In this document: positions 8,159 through 16,791 of the stretch, piece after piece
Layout: each line of letters opens with the position of its first letter
How positions within the stretch are numbered: position 1 is the stretch's first letter
Source of the DNA: CAZIMM01 sp964540415
GTDB lineage: Bacteria; Bacillota; Clostridia; Oscillospirales; Acutalibacteraceae
DNA: 55,214 nucleotides
Assembly: GCA_964540415.1 (NCBI GenBank)
Contig: CAZIMM010000006.1
Location: forward strand, 1 to 55,214
Reading direction: 5' to 3'
Translations under genes and position numbers: made by a program
Notes under the pieces: generated by a model
The model's database searches: none
What the model saw: the letters and a program-made list of their open reading frames with translations, nothing else
What the model was told of the DNA's origin: nothing

Positions 8159-9229
8159 ATGAAAAACAAATTTAAAAAGGCTGTTTGCCTCCTTATGGCT
8201 GTTATGGTTCTGTCGGTTGCCGTTCCCGTTGCGGCTCAGGCAAAGGAAACTCCCGGCGGGACGCTGAACGTAATGACCTATAATGTTGCCGGACTGCCAG
8301 ACATAAACTATCTTCTGCACCGCGAGGGCGGAGTTGACGTTGCGGCAAAAATGACGGCAATGGGAAAGCTGCTCAACGCAAGCGGGTGCGACATTATTGC
8401 AACGCAGGAGGATTTCAATTACAACAAAAATCTGCGTAATGAGCTTGATGCTTACAAGTTCAAAACTCCGCACATGGGCGGCATACCGTTTGCTGACGGC
8501 ATGAACGTGTATTCAAAATATCCGATTTACAACATGAAGCGAATCAAGTGGGAAAGTGCCTCCGGAGTTATCAGCGGCGGCGCTGACGAACTGACACCCA
8601 AGGGGATACTCTATTGCCTTGTTGACCTGGGCAACGGAGTGTTCCTTGATTTTTATGATATACATGCCGACGCTTACGGCGACGAAGGTTCCATCATTGC
8701 AAGAAAAGACAATATGCGTCAGCTTGCGGAGCTTATCAATTCCAGAAAAAATGACAGACCTGTTATTGTTGTCGGGGACACCAACTCGAGCTTTTTCCTT
8801 GAATATTCGTCATTCATCTACAAAAATCTTGTTACACAGACCGGGCTGAAGGATGCCTGGGTGGAGTTCAAGCACGACGGAAATTACACTGTGGACCCGA
8901 ATGAGTTTGATGTGCCCTATTGGGGAAACTGGGATTCCGTTGACCGTTTGCTCTACAAAGACGGAGGCGGAGTTGACCTTGAAATATCCTCATTTGAATA
9001 TAAGGGATTTATGGACGCAAGCGGCAACAACTTTTCAGACCATAGCGCCGCGATTGTCGGAGTGAGCTACACAGTTGAAAATCCTGTTGCAAACACAGAG
9101 AAACTTACCGAGCCGTCGCAAAGCCTTTTTCAAACGCTGAAATATATTGTTGTCGGATATTTCCACGCGCTCAGTCTGATTATCCCGAGCATCAAGGAAG
9201 CCATAGAATATGTTAAAAGCAATGGATAA
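8159..9229 (+). CDS. Secreted endonuclease/exonuclease/phosphatase-fold enzyme
   Basis: Exported protein of 356 residues. A signal peptide (basic start, hydrophobic residues 10-24, AQA cleavage region) precedes an EEP-fold domain with LNVMTYNVAGLP at the start, the metal-binding Glu in IIATQEDFN, IHADAYGDE, the VVGDTNSSF strand and the C-terminal SDHSA catalytic motif. The family includes sphingomyelinases, inositol-phosphate phosphatases and nucleases; the extracellular members closest in layout are phosphodiesterases, but the substrate cannot be fixed here. A weakly hydrophobic tail (about residues 318-340) might associate with the membrane. It has its own consensus promoter. The birA start overlaps its last 20 bases, so birA is probably co-expressed. 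Confidence 0.85.
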   Translation: MKNKFKKAVCLLMAVMVLSVAVPVAAQAKETPGGTLNVMTYNVAGLPDINYLLHREGGVDVAAKMTAMGKLLNASGCDIIATQEDFNYNKNLRNELDAYKFKTPHMGGIPFADGMNVYSKYPIYNMKRIKWESASGVISGGADELTPKGILYCLVDLGNGVFLDFYDIHADAYGDEGSIIARKDNMRQLAELINSRKNDRPVIVVGDTNSSFFLEYSSFIYKNLVTQTGLKDAWVEFKHDGNYTVDPNEFDVPYWGNWDSVDRLLYKDGGGVDLEISSFEYKGFMDASGNNFSDHSAAIVGVSYTVENPVANTEKLTEPSQSLFQTLKYIVVGYFHALSLIIPSIKEAIEYVKSNG

Positions 9230-9947
9230 CAGATTTTTTTGCTTCGATACCCTGCCGTCAACCAACGATTATGCTGTTGCTCAAATCAGAGCCGGAAAAG
9301 CGGAGAACGGCATGATTGTCGTTGCCCGCGAACAGACAAACGGGCACGGCAGGCTCGGAAGAAGCTTTTTCTCGCCTCCGGGGCAGGGGCTGTATATGTC
9401 CTATGTTCTGCAACTCGGAGAGGATGTCAGCCGGCTTTCCTCACTCACAACTTTTGCGGGAATTGCCGTGCACGATGCTCTTCTGAAACTCGGTGCCGAG
9501 ACAAAAATCAAGTGGCCGAACGACATTGTCTGCGAAAAGGGGAAGCTTTGCGGAATTCTCACCGTTCCCGTCTATTCTCCTCAGACGGCGCGCAACACGC
9601 ATGCGGTCATCGGAATCGGCATGAATCTGAATCAGCTTGAGTGTGATTCTCCGCCGGAGCTTTGCAGCATTGCCTGTTCGCTCCGCCAACTCACAGGCAG
9701 AAAAACCGATGCCGTGTTTGCCGCTAAGGAGATTGTCGCCGAGCTGGACAGTATTCTCCGCCGCGACACGTCAAAGGAAACAGAACGACTTGCGGAAATT
9801 TCGGACACAATCGGAAAAAACGTCAGAATAAAACAGCCCGACGGCTCTGTCACCGTCGGGCTTGCTGTCGATATAACTTGTTCCGGGGCGCTTCTGGTCA
9901 AAAACGAAAACGGAATTCACCGCGTTTTCACCGGAACAATGCTTTAA
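9210..9947 (+). CDS. birA: Biotin--[acetyl-CoA-carboxylase] ligase, class I
   Basis: Cytosolic enzyme that makes biotinyl-AMP and transfers biotin to the carrier lysine of biotin-dependent carboxylases. The 245 residues lack the N-terminal helix-turn-helix of E. coli BirA, so this is a class I ligase without repressor function. Visible motifs are STNDYA, the biotin-binding EQTNGHGRLGRSFFSPPG, KWPNDIV, GKLCGIL and IGIGMNLNQ; a short C-terminal SH3-like domain follows. The start at 9210 overlaps the upstream gene by 20 bases and has AAGGA at 9194-9198. An ATG at 9222 is an alternative with a poorer ribosome site. Confidence 0.93.
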   Translation: MLKAMDNRFFCFDTLPSTNDYAVAQIRAGKAENGMIVVAREQTNGHGRLGRSFFSPPGQGLYMSYVLQLGEDVSRLSSLTTFAGIAVHDALLKLGAETKIKWPNDIVCEKGKLCGILTVPVYSPQTARNTHAVIGIGMNLNQLECDSPPELCSIACSLRQLTGRKTDAVFAAKEIVAELDSILRRDTSKETERLAEISDTIGKNVRIKQPDGSVTVGLAVDITCSGALLVKNENGIHRVFTGTML

Positions 9948-10065
9948 GGTTTTTGCAGGGATATTTAATTATCATGTAAATCACAAAGCCCGCAATCCGG
10001 TTGCTTTTGAGTGCCTGTGACGTTTTAAGATAATAACCTGAATTTTTCAAAAGGTCAAGTGCTGT

Positions 10066-10953
10066 ATGTCAAGAGTTTTGAATTTCATCATTGAACCCGA
10101 GCGCGACGGCTCATCAGTTTACAATTATCTGCGCCGTACGGTGCGGCTGTCCTCTCATCTGCTCAGAACGCTGAAGCACAGAGAAAACGGACTGATGCTC
10201 AACGGAGAGCCTGTCAGAACAGTGGATATTCTTTCGGCAGGCGACACACTGACACTCAATCTGCCTGAGGACGAAAACAGCATTGAACCTCGCTTCGGGG
10301 AGCTTGACATTGTTTATGAGGATGAGGACTTGCTTGTTGTCAACAAGCCGGCGGGGCTTGCGGTTCATCCGACACACAACCACCAGGGTGACACTTTGGC
10401 AAATCTTGTGGCGGGCTATTATTATCAGAAGGGATATTCTCCGACGTTCAGAACAGTCGGAAGGCTTGACAAGGACACCTCGGGTCTTGTCGTCTGCGCT
10501 CTCAACGCTCACTGCGCGGCGAAGCTTTCGGGGGAAATCGAGAAGGAATATCTCGCAGTAGTCCAGGGCATTTTTGACGGTGAGGGAACAATCAATCGCC
10601 CGATATACCGCCCCGATCCGATGAAAACGCTCCGTGCCGCCGGTGATGAGGGCAGGGGAGAGCCTGCCGTAACGCACTGGAGGGCATTGCGCACAACCGA
10701 TTCCGGGCTGACGCTCCTGAGCATCCACCTTGAAACGGGACGAACGCATCAGATACGCGTGCATTTTTCATCAATCGGTGCGCCTCTTGCGGGCGACGAA
10801 ATGTACGGAGGCAGCAGAGAACTTATCGGCCGCCATGCGCTGCACTGCGCAGCGGCAGAATTCACTCACCCGATTACGGGGAAAAAAGTCAGGCTTTGCA
10901 CCGGACTGCCGGAGGATATGCAGGGCTTGCTTGAAAAGCGGAGGGAAGATTAA
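10066..10953 (+). CDS. RluA-family 23S rRNA pseudouridine synthase (RluD-like)
   Basis: Converts specific uridines in rRNA (or tRNA) to pseudouridine. The 295 residues show an S4-like N-terminal RNA-binding region (about 12-80), then the catalytic RluA domain with LVVNKPAGLAVHP, the signature GRLDKDTSGLVV containing the catalytic Asp, and ETGRTHQIRVHF. This is the usual RluD/RluA layout, though the exact target uridines cannot be assigned. The preceding 118 bp after birA contain only weak promoter-like sequence, so it may be read through from birA or have its own weak promoter. It overlaps the next gene by one base (TAATG), showing translational coupling with the glycosylase. Confidence 0.9.
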   Translation: MSRVLNFIIEPERDGSSVYNYLRRTVRLSSHLLRTLKHRENGLMLNGEPVRTVDILSAGDTLTLNLPEDENSIEPRFGELDIVYEDEDLLVVNKPAGLAVHPTHNHQGDTLANLVAGYYYQKGYSPTFRTVGRLDKDTSGLVVCALNAHCAAKLSGEIEKEYLAVVQGIFDGEGTINRPIYRPDPMKTLRAAGDEGRGEPAVTHWRALRTTDSGLTLLSIHLETGRTHQIRVHFSSIGAPLAGDEMYGGSRELIGRHALHCAAAEFTHPITGKKVRLCTGLPEDMQGLLEKRRED

Positions 10954-11534
10954 TGTATTCAACATGGTCCGAACTGAAAAAAGACTGCATGGAATGCCGG
11001 AAATGTGCTCTCGGAGACACGAGAACGAACCTCGTTTTCGGAATCGGCGTTGAAAATGCGCGTGTCATGTTCATCGGAGAAGGTCCGGGAGAAAATGAGG
11101 ATTTACAGGGTGAGCCGTTTGTCGGCAGGGGAGGGCAATTGCTGGACAAATACCTTGCCGCCGTCGGACTTGACAGGCACAAAAATATATACATTGCCAA
11201 CATGGTCAAGTGCCGCCCGCCGAAAAACCGCGACCCTTTGCCGCAGGAACAGGAGGAGTGCATCGGCTGGCTGCGCGAGCAGACAAGGCTGCTGCACCCG
11301 AAAATCATTGTATGTTTGGGAAGGATATCCGCCCAAAAGCTCATTGACCCCGCGTTCAGGGTGACAAAGGAACACGGAAAATTCATTGAGCGCAAGGGAA
11401 CCTACATGATGGGCACCTTCCACCCGGCGGCGCTTCTTCGCAACCCGAATCAAAAACCGGACGCACTTGAGGATTTTATCGCTTTGAGAGAAAAAATCCT
11501 CGAGTTGTGTCCGGAGGTATACGAACAGAATTAG
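10953..11534 (+). CDS. Family 4 uracil-DNA glycosylase (Fe-S type)
   Basis: DNA repair enzyme that removes uracil produced by cytosine deamination. The 193 residues contain the family 4 signatures: GEGPGENEDLQGEPFVGRGG (active-site loop), NMVKCRPPKNRDP and TFHPAALLRNP. Cysteines at 12 and 15 plus the one in VKCRPP and a later one in IVCLGR fit the four ligands of the [4Fe-4S] cluster. Start ATG shares its A with the stop of the pseudouridine synthase. Its stop overlaps the stop of mfd on the other strand by four bases, so there is no room for a separate terminator between the two convergent repair genes. Confidence 0.92.
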   Translation: MYSTWSELKKDCMECRKCALGDTRTNLVFGIGVENARVMFIGEGPGENEDLQGEPFVGRGGQLLDKYLAAVGLDRHKNIYIANMVKCRPPKNRDPLPQEQEECIGWLREQTRLLHPKIIVCLGRISAQKLIDPAFRVTKEHGKFIERKGTYMMGTFHPAALLRNPNQKPDALEDFIALREKILELCPEVYEQN

Positions 11535-14500
11535 TCTGGCGCATTCATAGTTTTCAGAGCCTGTCGCAGCACTTCAACCGGAGTGTCTGCGGCAGTTGTT
11601 TTTATTGAAATATAAGGCTTCGACGAGGCGTTCACCGTGACGCGCCCTCTTAAGCTCGCCGCAAGACGCGAAAGCTTTTTCATGTCAACATCCTCAACAT
11701 ACAAAATGAGGTTGGCGCCGCGCTGGCCGATTTCGTATATGCCCAGTGAAGCTGCGGAGTTGCGCAGCAGCGACACGTTGACAAGTCCGGTTACGCTCGC
11801 CGGTGGGTCGCCGAAACGGTCAATAAGCTCATCCATAACATCCTGCGCGTCTTCCTCGCAGCGGATGTCCGCAATGCGGCGGTACATTCCGAGCTTCTGC
11901 GGGACGGACGAAATGTAGCTTTCGGGGATGTGCGCGTCAACATGCAGGTCAATCAGGCATTCATTGACGGGTTCAGTCGGTTTCTCGCCCTTCTCCTCGC
12001 TGACTGCCTCGCTCAACAGCTTGACATACATATCGTAGCCGACTGCTTCCATGTGCCCGTGCTGCTCTGCGCCCAGCACATTCCCCGCTCCGCGCAGCTC
12101 AAGGTCGCGTATGGCAATTTTAAAGCCTGAGCCGAACTCTGTGAACTCGCGTATCGCGTTGAGTCGGTGTGTTGCAATTTCGGTCAGCTCCTTGCCGCGG
12201 GTAAAGGTGAAATATGCACTCGCACGGCGTGCAGAGCGCCCCACACGGCCTCTGATCTGGTGGAGCTGGGCAAGCCCCATTCTGTCCGCGTTTTCAATAA
12301 TCAGGGTGTTGACGTTCGGAACATCAACGCCCGTTTCGATGATTGTTGTGCAGACGAGCACATCAATTTCGCCCTCAAGCAGCTTCTGCCACACCTCGCT
12401 GAGCTCGTCTTCGTCCATTTTTCCGTGCCCGGTCACAATCCGTGCCTCCGGCAAAAGCGTGTGAAGCTTCGAGGCGGTGCGCTCAATGTCCTCAACGCGG
12501 TTGTGCAGATAATACACCTGACCGCCGCGCCTCAGCTCGCGTTCGATTGCCTGTGCGATAACCTCGTCATCGTGCTCGATAACATAGGTCTGCACCGGGT
12601 GACGGTCAAGCGGAGCTTCCTCAATAACGGACATATCGCGTATCCCCGTCATAGCCATGTTCAGAGTTCTGGGTATCGGCGTTGCAGAAAGTGTAAGCAC
12701 ATCAATGTTGGGGTATTTCTCTTTCAGCCGTTCCTTCTGTGCAACGCCGAAGCGCTGCTCCTCGTCAACAATAACCAGCCCAAGGTCCTTGAATTCAATG
12801 TCGGAGGAAATGAGGCGGTGCGTGCCGACAATGATGTCCAGTGAGCCGCGCTTGAGCTTTTTAAGGATTTCCTTCTGCTCCTTGGGTGAGCGGAAGCGGG
12901 AAAGCATCTCGCTCTCGACGGGAAAGGTGTCAAAACGCTTTTTCAGGGTTTGGTAGTGCTGGAGGGCAAGTATTGTGGTGGGCACGAGAATCGCGCACTG
13001 CTTGCCGTCAGCCACACACTTGAAGGCGGCACGAAGCGCAACCTCGGTTTTGCCGAATCCGACATCTCCGCAGAGCAGTCTGTCCATCGGGTGAGGCTTC
13101 TCCATATCCTCCTTTATTTCCTGAATGCAGCGAAGCTGGTCTGGCGTTTCCTCAAATTCAAAGCGCCTCTCAAAATCGTTTTGCATATCTATGTCAGGCG
13201 AAAATGCAAAGCCGGGCAAACGCATTCTCTTTGAATAAAGCTCAATGAGCTCCGCAGCCATCTCGCGAACGGCGGTGCGTACGCGGGCACGGGTTTTCTG
13301 CCAGTCTCCGCTGCCGAGGGTGTTGAGCTTGATAACTTGTGTGTCGCTGCTCGGACCGATATATTTGGACACAAGGTCGAGCTGTGTCACGGGAACATAG
13401 AGAACGCCGTCCTTGGCATAGCGGATTTTGATGTAATCCTTGGTCATTCCGGAGGCTTCGAGGCTTGTTATGCCGTCAAAAATTCCGATGCCGTGAACCG
13501 AATGCACAATGTAATCGCCGCGGTGCAGTTCGTCAAGGCTGTTGAACGCTGCACCCTTTTTCGGCTTGCGGGTTGCTGAACGGCGCAGCTGAACCTGCCG
13601 CATGCCGTATGAGATGACAAGAAGCTTTGACGACGGATATTCAAATCCGCTTGACAGGCTGCCCGGAAGAACACATACAGTGTTCTTCGGAAATTCTGCG
13701 GGCGGAATCGGAAAGAACAAACAATCGAGTCCCTCGTCGCGGATATCTTCGGAAAGGGATTTCGCCGCTTTTTCCGTGCCCGAAAAAACAATGCAGGTGC
13801 CGCCGCGCTTGACTGCCGGCCGCAAGTCCTCCAAAAGGTCGGTCAGCTGTCCTCCCCAGGCGTTGAGCTGACGTGCGGAAACGTTGATCAGCTCCTTGAC
13901 CGGAGTGTCAAAGCTGCCGCGCGGCAGATTGTCAAGGTAGACAGCGCCGCGTGATTCATAAAACCGTGTCAGCTCCTCAAAAGTCAGAGCAAAGCGGTCA
14001 AGTCCGCGGCTGAGTGTTCCGTCCTCAAAAAATGCCTTGATGTCCTCATGAAGCAAAGCGGAGGAGGAGTTTGCGGCGCTTCTGACGCTTGCCGATTCGC
14101 TGACAAAGAGCATCGCACCCTTTGTGTAATCAAAAATAGTTTCACCGTCGCCGTAAATCAGGGGAAAGTACCTGTCCGGCGACGCGATTTTCACTCCTGA
14201 ATTAATCTTCTCGAGATCCGCGTTAAGGCTGGCTCTAACCTTTTGTGCGCCCTTGCCGTGAACGGAATCGCGGTGAGCGGATATGAGCGCGGCGAGCGAT
14301 TCGTCACTGTCATAAAGAATCTCCGCCGCCGGGATTATCGTCAGTTCTTTCACAGTCTGCGTACGGCGCTGGGTCTCAACGTCAAAAAGAGAAATGCTGT
14401 CAACGCTGTCTCCCCAAAGCTCAATCCTGGCAGGGGAGTCAAGTACGGGCGAAAAAACATCAATGATGCCGCCGCGCACGGCAAACTGCCCCTTGCCCTC

Positions 14501-15016
14501 AACGCTTTCGCAGCGGGTGTAGCCTGCGGCAAGAAGGTCGGATGTAAACTTCGGCAGGTCAATGCTGCTGTCCATGTCAACCGTGAGAGTGCGGCGCTCG
14601 AGAATGTCACGCGGCAAGATGAGCTGCATTGCCGCCTGCACACTCATGAGAATGACGGTGTAATCTCCGCGAATCGCACTGCTCAGAACGCCGAGACGCT
14701 GCTGCTCAAACTCTCTTGAACGGCTCTCTGCGCAGCTGAAATTGAAATCTCTCGCGGGATAGAGAAGAGCTTTTGTGCCAAGTGTATTGAGGTCGCTCTG
14801 CATTCTGTTCGCACTGCCCTCGTCCGGCATAACAACAACTGCTCTGCAGCCCTTTTCGGCGCAAAGCGAGTGAATGATATGTGCCTTGTGAACGTGAGAA
14901 ACGCCGAGAACCCCCATCGGTACCCTTCTGCGGTCGATGGCGGCGCTCAGCTCACAGTATTCCGCAACCGATTTAAAGGCTGCAGAAAAGCAGGTGCTTT
15001 GCATTAAATTTTCCAT
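11531..15016 (-). CDS. mfd: Transcription-repair coupling factor Mfd
   Basis: Large ATP-dependent translocase of 1161 residues, full family length, which displaces RNA polymerase stalled at DNA damage and recruits UvrA. Domain order is normal: a UvrB-like N-terminal region, an RNA-polymerase-interacting domain around residue 485-550 (HRGDYIVHSVHGIGIFDG), then RecG-type motor domains with Walker A LLCGDVGFGKTEVALRA, DEEQ box VIVDEEQRFGV and motif VI QIRGRVGRS. A C-terminal TRCF domain of about 150 residues follows. It is the last gene of the glmU operon, 9 nt after pth. An internal ATG at 15004 has a better ribosome site than the ATG at 15016, so the protein may begin four residues later. Confidence 0.95.
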   Translation of the reverse strand: MENLMQSTCFSAAFKSVAEYCELSAAIDRRRVPMGVLGVSHVHKAHIIHSLCAEKGCRAVVVMPDEGSANRMQSDLNTLGTKALLYPARDFNFSCAESRSREFEQQRLGVLSSAIRGDYTVILMSVQAAMQLILPRDILERRTLTVDMDSSIDLPKFTSDLLAAGYTRCESVEGKGQFAVRGGIIDVFSPVLDSPARIELWGDSVDSISLFDVETQRRTQTVKELTIIPAAEILYDSDESLAALISAHRDSVHGKGAQKVRASLNADLEKINSGVKIASPDRYFPLIYGDGETIFDYTKGAMLFVSESASVRSAANSSSALLHEDIKAFFEDGTLSRGLDRFALTFEELTRFYESRGAVYLDNLPRGSFDTPVKELINVSARQLNAWGGQLTDLLEDLRPAVKRGGTCIVFSGTEKAAKSLSEDIRDEGLDCLFFPIPPAEFPKNTVCVLPGSLSSGFEYPSSKLLVISYGMRQVQLRRSATRKPKKGAAFNSLDELHRGDYIVHSVHGIGIFDGITSLEASGMTKDYIKIRYAKDGVLYVPVTQLDLVSKYIGPSSDTQVIKLNTLGSGDWQKTRARVRTAVREMAAELIELYSKRMRLPGFAFSPDIDMQNDFERRFEFEETPDQLRCIQEIKEDMEKPHPMDRLLCGDVGFGKTEVALRAAFKCVADGKQCAILVPTTILALQHYQTLKKRFDTFPVESEMLSRFRSPKEQKEILKKLKRGSLDIIVGTHRLISSDIEFKDLGLVIVDEEQRFGVAQKERLKEKYPNIDVLTLSATPIPRTLNMAMTGIRDMSVIEEAPLDRHPVQTYVIEHDDEVIAQAIERELRRGGQVYYLHNRVEDIERTASKLHTLLPEARIVTGHGKMDEDELSEVWQKLLEGEIDVLVCTTIIETGVDVPNVNTLIIENADRMGLAQLHQIRGRVGRSARRASAYFTFTRGKELTEIATHRLNAIREFTEFGSGFKIAIRDLELRGAGNVLGAEQHGHMEAVGYDMYVKLLSEAVSEEKGEKPTEPVNECLIDLHVDAHIPESYISSVPQKLGMYRRIADIRCEEDAQDVMDELIDRFGDPPASVTGLVNVSLLRNSAASLGIYEIGQRGANLILYVEDVDMKKLSRLAASLRGRVTVNASSKPYISIKTTAADTPVEVLRQALKTMNAPD

Positions 15017-15025
15017 AGGCAGAAT

Positions 15026-15631
15026 TCAGTTATACCTCCCCATTGCACCTTCAATATCTCCCGAAACAATCATTTCAAGCGCTGCACAGGCATTTTCCAT
15101 AGCTTGCTTGACAAGCGGAATTTCAGCTTTCAAAAACCCGGAAAGAACATAGTCGCGAAGGTCGAAGTCCGGGTGCGGCTTATCACCTATGCCGATTTTG
15201 ATTCTGGGAAATTCGTCGCTGTTCAAACAAAGAATAATGCTTTTGATGCCGTTGTGGCCGCCGGCTGAGCCGTGGCGGCGAATACGCAGCTTGCCGCACG
15301 GGAGTGAGGTGTCGTCAAAAACAATAATGATGTTTTGCGGTGCGATTTTGTAAAACTGCGCCGCCTCGCGCACTGCCTCGCCGGAGTTGTTCATAAAGGT
15401 TTGCGGCAGCATGAGAAGACAACGCCGCCCGGCGATAACCGCATCGCCGAGCAACGCTTTGAATTTGAGACGTTTGATTTTCACACCCAGTTTTTCAGAA
15501 AGCATTTCCATGAACAGAAAACCGGTGTTGTGCCTTGTGTTTTCATATTTTGAGCCGGGATTACCCAAACCGACAATCAGAAATTCCGGTGAACCCGTCG
15601 GATGCTCATCCTTTTTTTTGAAACTGAACAT
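15026..15631 (-). CDS. pth: Peptidyl-tRNA hydrolase
   Basis: Releases tRNA from peptidyl-tRNAs dropped by the ribosome. The 201 residues match Pth: FLIVGLGNPGSKYENTRHN with the catalytic His, LLMLPQTFMNNSG, the IVFDDTSLPCGKLRIR segment and GSAGGHNGIKSI. The first 15 residues (MFSFKKKDEHPTGSP) are an extra basic extension. The ATG overlaps the stop of the lipoprotein gene (TAATG). The order glmU, (another gene), pth, mfd is a familiar Firmicutes arrangement in which prs often fills the second place. Confidence 0.95.
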   Translation of the reverse strand: MFSFKKKDEHPTGSPEFLIVGLGNPGSKYENTRHNTGFLFMEMLSEKLGVKIKRLKFKALLGDAVIAGRRCLLMLPQTFMNNSGEAVREAAQFYKIAPQNIIIVFDDTSLPCGKLRIRRHGSAGGHNGIKSIILCLNSDEFPRIKIGIGDKPHPDFDLRDYVLSGFLKAEIPLVKQAMENACAALEMIVSGDIEGAMGRYN

Positions 15632-16764
15632 TATGCTACCGCCAAAGTTTTTATTTCTTCAATGCTCTCAAGTCCGGAGGCGTTGATAGTAGGTGTCTTG
15701 GAGTATTCGAGAGTGAGCTTCAGGGAAAGAATGTCGCCGATGCACTCATCGTCCGACCTGCCGGAGGTCTTAACAAGAACCGTCACAGGCATCACCTGCT
15801 CAGAGCCGCCGGCGATGCTGAACTCGCCGTATTCCGAAACTCTGTTCACATAAATTCCGTCCTTTCCGTTGGAGGCGGAGAGGGTATTGTAAATTGTCAG
15901 GTCGTGAGTGCTGTTGTTCTTGAGTGAAATGTTGAGCCTGTATATTTTGTAACCTTTGTCGCCAAGAATATCTTCGGCGTCATCATGTGCAAAGCCGAAA
16001 TTCTCGGATTCGGAGGCAAAGGCGCGTGGATTCTTTCTGTAAACCTCAAGCATATCGGAATAAAGTGAGGCATCGGATTTGCTTGCAGAGAGCTCAGATG
16101 TGGCAAGTCCATCCCCTTTACTCGTGTCTTTATCACTGCCCGCTCCATCCTTGCCGCCGGCAGCCGTTGCTTCACCATCTGACCCGAGACCCTTGATATA
16201 GAGCGAAAGGAGGTTGCTTTCGTCAATCTTATCCTCATCGGATACAGCCGGCTTTGAAGAATAGCGGAGTGTAAAGTCAATTGCATTTACATCACTTAAA
16301 ACCTGCTGAGGCGTTCTGTTTTCAATGTTGACGATAAAGCTCACGTTATATGTGACATCCTTAACCCCCGCGGGCACTCCGAATTCGCCGTCAATGGATT
16401 CTCTGCCGATAAAAATGCCGCTTTTGCCATTGCTTTCCGATTCAATGAAATAGAACATGAGGTCATCGGACGTGGCGTTGTTAATCAGCACCTCAACATT
16501 GTATACCTGCCATTTGTTTGTGTCTTTTATGAAGCTTTTTGCCGAGACCTCGTCCATGCCGTATGTATCCTGCTGGCGTTCGAGAAAATTTTCGGGGTTG
16601 GCGCGGAGCATTTCAGCCGTAACACCGTCCTCATAAACAACGTTGACTTTTGCTGTGAGCGGTTCATCCGCTGAGGAACCGCCGTTGTTGCGGGAACAGG
16701 AGACAAACGGGAAAAGCAGACAGATAATGAGCACTGCAACTGCCGAGTTTTTGAACTTTTTCAT
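15631..16764 (-). CDS. Lipoprotein with two homologous tandem domains, function unknown
   Basis: Predicted membrane-anchored lipoprotein of 377 residues: lipobox ending at Cys23 (FVSC), then a Ser/Gly/Asp-rich linker. Two copies of one domain follow, about residues 54-175 and 240-365. Both share the order NPxxF, a (YK)xYxxxxxxxNN(A/S)TxxDL strand pair, SNGKxGI(F/Y)(I/V), GEFxxxxG, a V-rich strand and a closing (F/L)TL(R/E)YSxxP. A Gly/Asp/Ser-rich, low-complexity linker joins them. The predicted fold is beta-sandwich. I do not recognise the family. It sits between glmU and pth where prs is often found, overlapping pth by one base, so it is co-expressed with envelope precursor synthesis. Confidence 0.8.
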   Translation of the reverse strand: MKKFKNSAVAVLIICLLFPFVSCSRNNGGSSADEPLTAKVNVVYEDGVTAEMLRANPENFLERQQDTYGMDEVSAKSFIKDTNKWQVYNVEVLINNATSDDLMFYFIESESNGKSGIFIGRESIDGEFGVPAGVKDVTYNVSFIVNIENRTPQQVLSDVNAIDFTLRYSSKPAVSDEDKIDESNLLSLYIKGLGSDGEATAAGGKDGAGSDKDTSKGDGLATSELSASKSDASLYSDMLEVYRKNPRAFASESENFGFAHDDAEDILGDKGYKIYRLNISLKNNSTHDLTIYNTLSASNGKDGIYVNRVSEYGEFSIAGGSEQVMPVTVLVKTSGRSDDECIGDILSLKLTLEYSKTPTINASGLESIEEIKTLAVA

Positions 16765-16791
16765 TGGTGATCCTATCCTTTCGGTGCAATT

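Noticed and set aside
10001..10034. Possible promoter before the pseudouridine synthase (TTGCTT, TAAGAT/GATAAT)
   Set aside because: Spacing is 19 or 22 nt and the -35 is weak; not enough to call.
12167..12844. A 225-residue plus-strand ORF opposite mfd
   Set aside because: Antisense to conserved Mfd motor motifs and without a plausible start signal.
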